From Acidobacteriota bacterium (GTDB lineage: Bacteria > Acidobacteriota > Vicinamibacteria > Vicinamibacterales > Vicinamibacteraceae): a stretch of 11,037 nucleotides of DNA. Shown one piece after another: positions 6,236 to 11,037 of this stretch (position 1 is the stretch's first letter; each line of letters begins with the position of its first letter). The stretch covers positions 1 through 11,037 of the forward strand of contig JAEZDP010000103.1 in the NCBI GenBank assembly GCA_023418055.1. Direction: 5' to 3'. The notes beneath the pieces are model-generated. The model was not told the origin of the DNA. It did not search any database and saw only the letters and a list, made by a program, of their open reading frames with translations. A program made the position numbers and the translations under genes.

Positions 6236-9200
6236 AAGTCGTACCCAATCCACACCTGGAAGCGCGACTTCCGGAACTGCTCGCTGCCACCCTGGAAGGC
6301 GAAGACGATGTCTTCCCAGTCCTTGTTGAACAGCGTCTTCCACGACCAGTCGAAGTGGATGGGGAAGCCGAGGAAGAACGTCTCGAGCCCGAGACCGTAC
6401 GAGGCGCGGCCATCGCGCAGGCGGAGCCCCGAGATGACCCGTTCGGGCCCGTAGACCGGCGCCACCGGGAAGCCGAACTCGTCCACCTCGAAGCCGATGA
6501 TGGGCTGGACGACCTCGTCGCTCGACGTGGCGAACTGGAACGAGCGGTTTGGTTGATTGGACCCGAAGCCGGCCGTCGAAGGCCGGCCGCCGAGACTCGC
6601 GCCGCCGAGCCCGGCAAAGAACACGCCCCGCACGCCGCCCAGTACCCCGATGGGCGTCAGCATGGCTTCGATGAGCGGAAAGCGCAGCTCCGCGTTGGCG
6701 AAGAACCCGGCGTTGCCGACGAACTCGAGGAAGTCGTAGCCGCGCAGTTCCGAGTTGCCGCCGAAGAAGAAGAAGTCGGGCACGTCGCCGACGCTCTTGA
6801 ACCCTTTCACGCGGAACGCGGCCACGCCGTTGCTGCCGATGCGCTGGTAGTAGCGGGCGTCGCCGTCGAAGGTCTGGCGCGACAGCGTGTTGCCGATCTT
6901 CGGCGACACCTGGTAGGACAGGCGATAGGTGCTGCCGGCCAGCGGGCCGTACTCGCGAAAGACCGTCGACTCGTGCACGAGCGCGGCGCCGATCGGCACG
7001 GCGGTGCCGTTGTTGAAGATGCGGGCGCCGAAGTTCTGCTGCTGGAACTGGTCGGAGAGATCCTGCAGGGCCTGGTTGCGGAACTGGTCGTTGAAGTGCG
7101 TGATGCCGCCAAACAGCTCGACCCGCGTGTAACGCGTGAACGGGTAGATGCCAAACACGCTCGCGCCGTTGATGGACCGCGTGGCCACGGCATCGTCGCG
7201 GCGCAGGAAGAGGGTGAGCGACGGGTCGTAGAAGCCCGGCTGCAGCCCGTAGAAGAACTGGGTCTGCGAGAAGCCCTGGACGGCGTACTGGAAGCGCTTC
7301 GACAGGTCGGTGTACGAGAAGGCGAGCGTGCGGAACTGCGCCACCGAGGCGGCAAAGAACGTGAAGTTCTGGTCGCCGAGCACGTCGCTGAAGGAGATGG
7401 CGGTGCCGCCGAAGACGTCACCGCCGCTCGTCACGCCGAGGTTGACCGGCGGCCGTCCGTCCAGGAACAGCTTCTCGAACCGGCCCTTCACGCGTGCGTT
7501 GGCCGGGATGAGCGTGTGCGACAGCGGCGCCTGGAAGTCCACGATCGGGCCGGGCTCGCCGAAGTCGGCGGAGGTCGCCGTGACCACCGGCTCCGCGAAG
7601 GTCTGCGTGTGCAGGCCGTATTCGCCCTTGTAATAGGTCACAAAGGCCACGCGCCGGTCGTCGGCGTCGGGAATGACCACCGGCGAGACGATGCCGGTGA
7701 GCGTGTCGGTGTACTGGCGGAGGTCGCCGTTGCGCAGGTCGAGCGTCCACAGGTTGAAGATCTGGCCGTTGCGGACGACCTCGGGGTCGACCACGGCGGC
7801 CGGATCGGTGGCCGTCGAGGGAAAGACGAGGGTGTTGGCGTCGAGGAACTGCGCGGCCGCCTCGTCGTGGGTGCCGAAGGTCAACTGCGTCTTGGCGCCG
7901 CTCGCCAGGTCGAGCCGGAACAGCTTGTCGTTGCCGCTGATGCGCGAGAGGTAGATGAGCGAGTTGCCGTCCGGCGCGATGGTCGGCGCGTAGTCGGCGA
8001 AGCTGTCGCTCGTGAGGTTGCGCACCTCGCGCGTCTCGAGGTCGACCTCGAAGATGTCACCGACGGCGTCCCGCAGGGCCGAGAAGTACACCCTGCGGCC
8101 GTCGAGCGAGAACTCGGGCGACTCGGGCGCATCCACGCTGTCGAGATAGATGCGGTCCTCAATCTGGCCCGTGACGACGTTCATCAGGATGAGCGAGCGC
8201 TGCTTCTCGGTGCGGGCGAAGTAGGCGAGGCGGTCGCCCCGCGGCGCCCACGCGATCCACGGCACCGTGTTCCAGCGCGCACCAGGGACCGAGATGAACT
8301 CGTAGCCGCGGTCCTTGCTGAAGCCCGGCGTCAGGTTGCGCACGACCTGACGGTCCTTGGTCGAGATGAGCACGACGTCGAGTTCGCCGTCCTTGCGGTT
8401 GCCGAGCATGGCGGCCAGCAGGTCGCCCGAGGGCGATGGCTCGATGGACAGCAGCGACGTGAACCGGGTCTCGCGCGGGTCGGGCGCGAGGTTGCGCCCG
8501 TAGTCGGCCGGCCGTTCCTTGTCGCGGAACGGCTTGAACCGGTTCTTCATGTACGTGTCGAACTGCTGGTCGAACTCGTCGGGCGTGACGCGCAGCGCCT
8601 CCTCGAAGGCGCCCTCGCCGCCGCCGATGGCGGTCTTGCGCAGCGAGAACAGGAACTGGCGGATGCCCTCCTTGCCCCAGCGCTCCTCGATGAACTCGAA
8701 GGCTGCGTGCCCCAGGTTGTAGACCAGGCGGGGGTTGGCAAACCCGCCGTAGCCGTCGAACTTGCTCATGGGCGGGATGATGTCGGCCACGGTGGCGTCG
8801 CGCACCGTCATCAGGTCGAGCGGCCGCCAGACGCCGGCCATGTAGTCGGCCAGCCCTTCGTCCACCCACAGCGGCACGCCGCGGCTCACGAGCGAGCGCG
8901 GGATGATGTCGAACTCGAAGATGTGGGTGAGTTCGTGGGTGATGAGGCGGTAGAGCTGGTCGGGCGGCTCGTCAATCGGCACGAGCATCCGGTTGCGGGA
9001 CGGCTCGGCAAAGGCCGCCACGCCCTCGCTCACGGCGCCCGGAATGACGTTCTGCTGCTGGAACTCGCTCTGCGTCTTGAAGATGAGCAGCGGGACCTTC
9101 TGGGCGAGGTCGTGCTTCAGTTCGGAACTGAGCTTCTGGTAGGCGCTCTCGGCGTAGCTGGCGATGCGCTCGAGGTGCTGTTCGGTCTCGGGGTAGTAGT

Positions 9201-9372
9201 AGATCTCGAAGTGGTCGGTCGTGTAGATCGTCCATCGGAACGAGTCGTATCGGATCTCGTTCTTGCCGAAGTACGGCACAAACGGGGTCTGCGCTGCGAC
9301 GGGGGCGGCCCCGGCCGCAAACAGCAGGGCCACGGCCACGTGGCGCCACCACGCGCGCGACAGCATATGCAT
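6232..9372 (-). CDS. Outer-membrane fusion: HEXXH metallopeptidase, TolB-like propeller, Omp85-type barrel
   Basis: A 1046-residue protein. Residues 1-27 are a signal peptide with a VAA cleavage site before Q28. Residues ~28-290 form a peptidase MA-like gluzincin domain: H146-E-L-T-H150 and, 22 residues on, E172 in WVDEGLADY supply the expected zinc ligands and catalytic Glu. Residues ~300-640 hold PD40/TolB-type propeller repeats (for example IAPDGNSLIYLSRISGNDKLF). Residues ~650-1046 form a β-barrel: GGNSELRGY at 871-879 matches the conserved RGY motif of Omp85 proteins, and the chain ends in WIGYDF, with a terminal Phe as usual for outer-membrane barrels. The start ATG 9372 has AGGAG five bases before it; ATG 9366 is also possible. 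It should sit in the outer membrane with the peptidase and propeller in the periplasm. No POTRA domain is apparent. Substrates and any transport role are unknown. Confidence 0.9.
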   Translation of the reverse strand: MHMLSRAWWRHVAVALLFAAGAAPVAAQTPFVPYFGKNEIRYDSFRWTIYTTDHFEIYYYPETEQHLERIASYAESAYQKLSSELKHDLAQKVPLLIFKTQSEFQQQNVIPGAVSEGVAAFAEPSRNRMLVPIDEPPDQLYRLITHELTHIFEFDIIPRSLVSRGVPLWVDEGLADYMAGVWRPLDLMTVRDATVADIIPPMSKFDGYGGFANPRLVYNLGHAAFEFIEERWGKEGIRQFLFSLRKTAIGGGEGAFEEALRVTPDEFDQQFDTYMKNRFKPFRDKERPADYGRNLAPDPRETRFTSLLSIEPSPSGDLLAAMLGNRKDGELDVVLISTKDRQVVRNLTPGFSKDRGYEFISVPGARWNTVPWIAWAPRGDRLAYFARTEKQRSLILMNVVTGQIEDRIYLDSVDAPESPEFSLDGRRVYFSALRDAVGDIFEVDLETREVRNLTSDSFADYAPTIAPDGNSLIYLSRISGNDKLFRLDLASGAKTQLTFGTHDEAAAQFLDANTLVFPSTATDPAAVVDPEVVRNGQIFNLWTLDLRNGDLRQYTDTLTGIVSPVVIPDADDRRVAFVTYYKGEYGLHTQTFAEPVVTATSADFGEPGPIVDFQAPLSHTLIPANARVKGRFEKLFLDGRPPVNLGVTSGGDVFGGTAISFSDVLGDQNFTFFAASVAQFRTLAFSYTDLSKRFQYAVQGFSQTQFFYGLQPGFYDPSLTLFLRRDDAVATRSINGASVFGIYPFTRYTRVELFGGITHFNDQFRNQALQDLSDQFQQQNFGARIFNNGTAVPIGAALVHESTVFREYGPLAGSTYRLSYQVSPKIGNTLSRQTFDGDARYYQRIGSNGVAAFRVKGFKSVGDVPDFFFFGGNSELRGYDFLEFVGNAGFFANAELRFPLIEAMLTPIGVLGGVRGVFFAGLGGASLGGRPSTAGFGSNQPNRSFQFATSSDEVVQPIIGFEVDEFGFPVAPVYGPERVISGLRLRDGRASYGLGLETFFLGFPIHFDWSWKTLFNKDWEDIVFAFQGGSEQFRKSRFQVWIGYDF

Positions 9373-9549
9373 ACGGTCTCCTTGGGCTGGGCACTTCGGC
9401 AGGGCGCTCGTCAACAGACCGGTCCAGTCAGGAATGGGCGTCATGGTACTTCGGAAGGACCCCACCCGCAACGAGCGGGATCCCGACCGGGCACGGCAGG
9501 CCGCATCCCGGGCATCTCGGAGCGCGACCCCAGCGGTAAGACGCCGGTC

Positions 9550-9568
9550 GCCCGGTCTTCGGTCGGGC
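9550..9568. other. Imperfect hairpin between divergent genes
   Basis: GCCCGGTCTTCGGTCGGGC can fold into a stem of eight pairs, two of them G-T, with a three-base loop. It lies 21 bases before the -35 element of the sigma factor promoter and could be an operator or simply chance in GC-rich DNA. Confidence 0.3.
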
Positions 9569-9588
9569 CGTATACTGGGCCACCGGCC

Positions 9589-9615
9589 GGGAATAAAGTG
9601 TGGGACTGCGGTGTT
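9589..9615 (+). promoter_or_regulatory. SigR-type ECF promoter, GGGAAT-N18-GTT
   Basis: GGGAAT (9589-9594) and GTT (9613-9615) are separated by exactly 18 bases. This matches the published Streptomyces SigR consensus GGAAT-N18-GTT. Transcription would begin near 9622, about 29 bases before the sigma factor ATG, so the sigma gene probably drives its own transcription. No other such pair was found beside the other genes of the window. Confidence 0.65.
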
Positions 9616-9625
9616 CTTCCCACAC
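9598..9625. promoter_or_regulatory. Inverted repeat overlapping the SigR-type promoter
   Basis: GTGTGGGA (9598-9605) and TCCCACAC (9618-9625) are perfect inverted repeats of 8 bp around a 12-base centre. The left arm lies in the promoter spacer and the right arm covers the expected start of transcription. This is a typical place for a repressor operator, but no cognate regulator can be named. Confidence 0.5.
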
Positions 9626-9650
9626 AGTGAGTGATCGGCCCGCATGCACG

Positions 9651-10262
9651 ATGGCGTTTCGACCCACCTCCGGATGGTTCCCCCGCGTCGTGCGCGGCGA
9701 CCGCGACCGGACCGATCCGCTGGCCGGCGACGCCCTGGCCTACGTGAACAACCTGTACAGCCTGGCGCTGAAGCTCACGCGCAACCCGGCAGCCGCTGAA
9801 GACCTGGTGCAGGACACCTATCTGAAGGCGGTGCGGTTCGGGCCGCGGCTGAAGGCCGGCAGCAACGTGAAGGCCTGGCTGTTCACCATCCTTCACAACA
9901 CGTTCCTGAACGACAGGCGGGGTGCCGGCCGCAACCCGGTCGACGTCGACAGCGACGTGGCCGAGGCAGTGGCGCTCGCGCCCGCCGCCGACGACCCTGA
10001 GCAGCGCCTGCTGCAGTCGGTGATGGACGCCGACCTGCAGGCCGCCCTCGACGCGCTGCCCGAGGTCTACCGCGAGGCCGTGTGGCTGCGCGACGTGGAG
10101 GAGTGCGCGTACCAGGAAATTGCCGACATCCTCGGGATACCACCCGGGACCGTGATGTCGAGAATCTCGCGGGGCCGCCGCCTGCTGCACGACCAGCTCG
10201 TCGCGGCACGGCGCCGCAAGGCCAACCCGGCGGGGACGCCGGCCGGGTCGATCACGTCTTAG
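9651..10262 (+). CDS. ECF sigma factor, SigR-like (ECF12 type)
   Basis: A 203-residue RNA polymerase sigma factor with regions 2 and 4 only. Region 2 (~25-90) includes YVNNLYSLALKLTRNPAAAEDLVQDTYLKAV and NVKAWLFTILHNTFLND. Region 4 (~128-184) includes LPEVYREAVWLRDVEECAYQEIADIL and a recognition helix around GIPPGTVMSRISRGRRLL. The phrases LYSLALKLTRN, LVQDTYLKA, KAWLFTILHNTF and PPGTVMSRISRGRR resemble Streptomyces SigR, which directs the thiol-oxidation response. ATG 9651 was chosen because the longer frame from GTG 9600 would start within the promoter; no clear Shine-Dalgarno precedes it. The anti-sigma gene follows after 11 bases in the same transcript. The upstream SigR-type promoter suggests autoregulation. 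Membership of the SigR clade is from recognition, not a tree. Confidence 0.92.
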   Translation: MAFRPTSGWFPRVVRGDRDRTDPLAGDALAYVNNLYSLALKLTRNPAAAEDLVQDTYLKAVRFGPRLKAGSNVKAWLFTILHNTFLNDRRGAGRNPVDVDSDVAEAVALAPAADDPEQRLLQSVMDADLQAALDALPEVYREAVWLRDVEECAYQEIADILGIPPGTVMSRISRGRRLLHDQLVAARRRKANPAGTPAGSITS

Positions 10263-10273
10263 CAGGAAGGACC

Positions 10274-11026
10274 ATGAAGGATCACTGTCTCGAGATTGAA
10301 CCCCTGCTGGCGCTGCACGCCGAGGACGCGCTGGACCCGGCGGAGCAGGTGCGGGTCACCCGGCACCTCGACGGGTGCGCGGCCTGCCGCGCCGCGGTCG
10401 AGGCGCAGCGTGGGGTGCGCGACCTGCTCGGGGCCCGCGCCGCGCAGCTGCGGACGCGTGCCTCGGACGACCTGCGAGACCGCGTGGCGGCCTCGCTCCA
10501 TGCCAGCCGGCCCCGGCCAGCCTGGTCACCCCTGCGGCTGCCCGTGGCGGCGACGGTCCTGCTTGCCGTGCTGGTGGCCGGCGGGATTGGGCTGACCGGC
10601 ACGTCCACAACGGTGCTCGCGGCGCAGTTGGCGCTCGACCACCTCAAGTGCGTGCGGATCGTGCAGGGTGGCGCCGACCATGGCATCGACCCGGCGCTGG
10701 CCGGCGAAGAGTGGGAGCGCACCTACAAGGGCCCGCTCGTGATGCCGGCTGGCCCCGCCGCTGACCGTGCGAGCCTCATCGGCGTCCGCCGCTGCCTTTA
10801 CGGCCACGGGCACCTGGCCCATCTCCTCTACAACGTCAACGGCCGCATCGTCTCCCTGTTCGTGATGCCGAGGGACGACCACGACGCCTCGAGCCAGGCG
10901 ACCCTGCGGGAGGTGTTCGGGCACCAGGCGCGGGTGTGGTCCGCCGGCGAACAGACGTTCGCCCTCGTGTCCGATGCCGACCTGGCTGGGCTGGACCGGC
11001 TGGAGCAGACGTTCAGGGGGGAATAG
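10274..11026 (+). CDS. RsrA-like zinc anti-sigma factor with a transmembrane helix and extracytoplasmic domain
   Basis: A 250-residue protein. Residues ~1-60 form a zinc-binding anti-sigma (ZAS) domain with C5, H31, C35 and C38 (HLDGCAAC). The C5-to-H31 distance of 26 and the H-x3-C-x2-C spacing equal those in Streptomyces RsrA, whose Cys pair forms a disulfide and releases SigR on oxidation. Residues ~89-107 are a single hydrophobic helix. Residues ~115-250 lie beyond it and should be extracytoplasmic. They contain C126 (DHLKC), C174, H178, H180 and H183 (RRCLYGHGHLAHLLY), then IVSLFVMPR. RsrA itself is a small soluble protein, so the membrane part is an addition. AGGAAGG precedes ATG 10274 by three bases. 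It should hold the preceding sigma factor inactive at the membrane. The signal sensed is unknown; thiol oxidation or a metal is inference. Confidence 0.88.
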   Translation: MKDHCLEIEPLLALHAEDALDPAEQVRVTRHLDGCAACRAAVEAQRGVRDLLGARAAQLRTRASDDLRDRVAASLHASRPRPAWSPLRLPVAATVLLAVLVAGGIGLTGTSTTVLAAQLALDHLKCVRIVQGGADHGIDPALAGEEWERTYKGPLVMPAGPAADRASLIGVRRCLYGHGHLAHLLYNVNGRIVSLFVMPRDDHDASSQATLREVFGHQARVWSAGEQTFALVSDADLAGLDRLEQTFRGE

Positions 11027-11037
11027 GGGAGTCAGGG

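Noticed and set aside
9443..9471. TTGCGG with TACCAT 17 bases on, on the minus strand, as the promoter of the outer-membrane gene
   Set aside because: Only three of six and four of six bases match. It may be real, but the support is too thin to list as a feature.
9571..9576. TATACT as a -10 element for the sigma factor gene
   Set aside because: No -35-like sequence lies 16-18 bases before it, and the SigR-type promoter just downstream explains the gene better.
6184..9630. An 1148-codon open frame on the plus strand
   Set aside because: It is antisense to the outer-membrane peptidase gene, which has a signal peptide, an HEXXH motif and a barrel. The plus-strand product is low-complexity and charged without motifs.

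Overview
The window is GC-rich bacterial DNA with eight genes: a left-edge partial sensor, six complete genes in the middle, and a σ/anti-σ pair whose anti-σ gene ends just before the right edge. The gene content suggests a member of the Acidobacteriota, perhaps the Vicinamibacteria (subdivision 6). The reasons are the very high GC, the long Reg_prop-type two-component sensor, the metallopeptidase/TolB-propeller/Omp85 fusion, and short-period direct repeats in the spacers. No rRNA, tRNA, transposase, phage gene or CRISPR array is visible. The taxonomic call rests on recognition and was not searched.

Layout. (1) 1-2019, minus strand: the N-terminal ~670 residues of a periplasmic sensor with about 14 Reg_prop blades and the start of a Y_Y_Y domain, running off the left edge. 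(2) 2188-2634, plus: a DUF1499 protein. (3) 2774-3779, plus: a two-gene unit of a cysteine-rich IclR-type regulator and a Thermus-type 7Fe ferredoxin. (4) 3888-5423, plus: a membrane-anchored TPR protein with two retropepsin-like aspartyl protease domains. (5) 5507-6013, minus: a hotdog acyl-CoA thioesterase. (6) 6232-9372, minus: a 1046-residue outer-membrane protein combining a signal peptide, an HEXXH metallopeptidase domain, a TolB-like propeller and an Omp85-type barrel. (7) 9651-11026, plus: a SigR-like ECF sigma factor and a membrane-spanning RsrA-like zinc anti-sigma factor.

Two results stand out. The sigma/anti-sigma pair looks like the actinobacterial SigR/RsrA thiol-stress switch. 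Its sigma gene is preceded by a GGGAAT-N18-GTT promoter, which matches the published SigR consensus, and the zinc ligands of the anti-sigma have the same spacing as in RsrA. Here, however, the anti-sigma carries a transmembrane helix and a Cys/His-bearing extracytoplasmic domain. Second, three spacers contain arrays of strict 7-bp period that begin at, or directly after, the stop codon of the gene before them. The heptamer sequence differs from array to array while the period stays the same.

The window is a set of small independent units, not one pathway. A shared theme of redox and envelope functions (ferredoxin with a Cys-rich regulator, SigR/RsrA-like switch, periplasmic proteases, outer-membrane peptidase) can be inferred but is not proven by the sequence.
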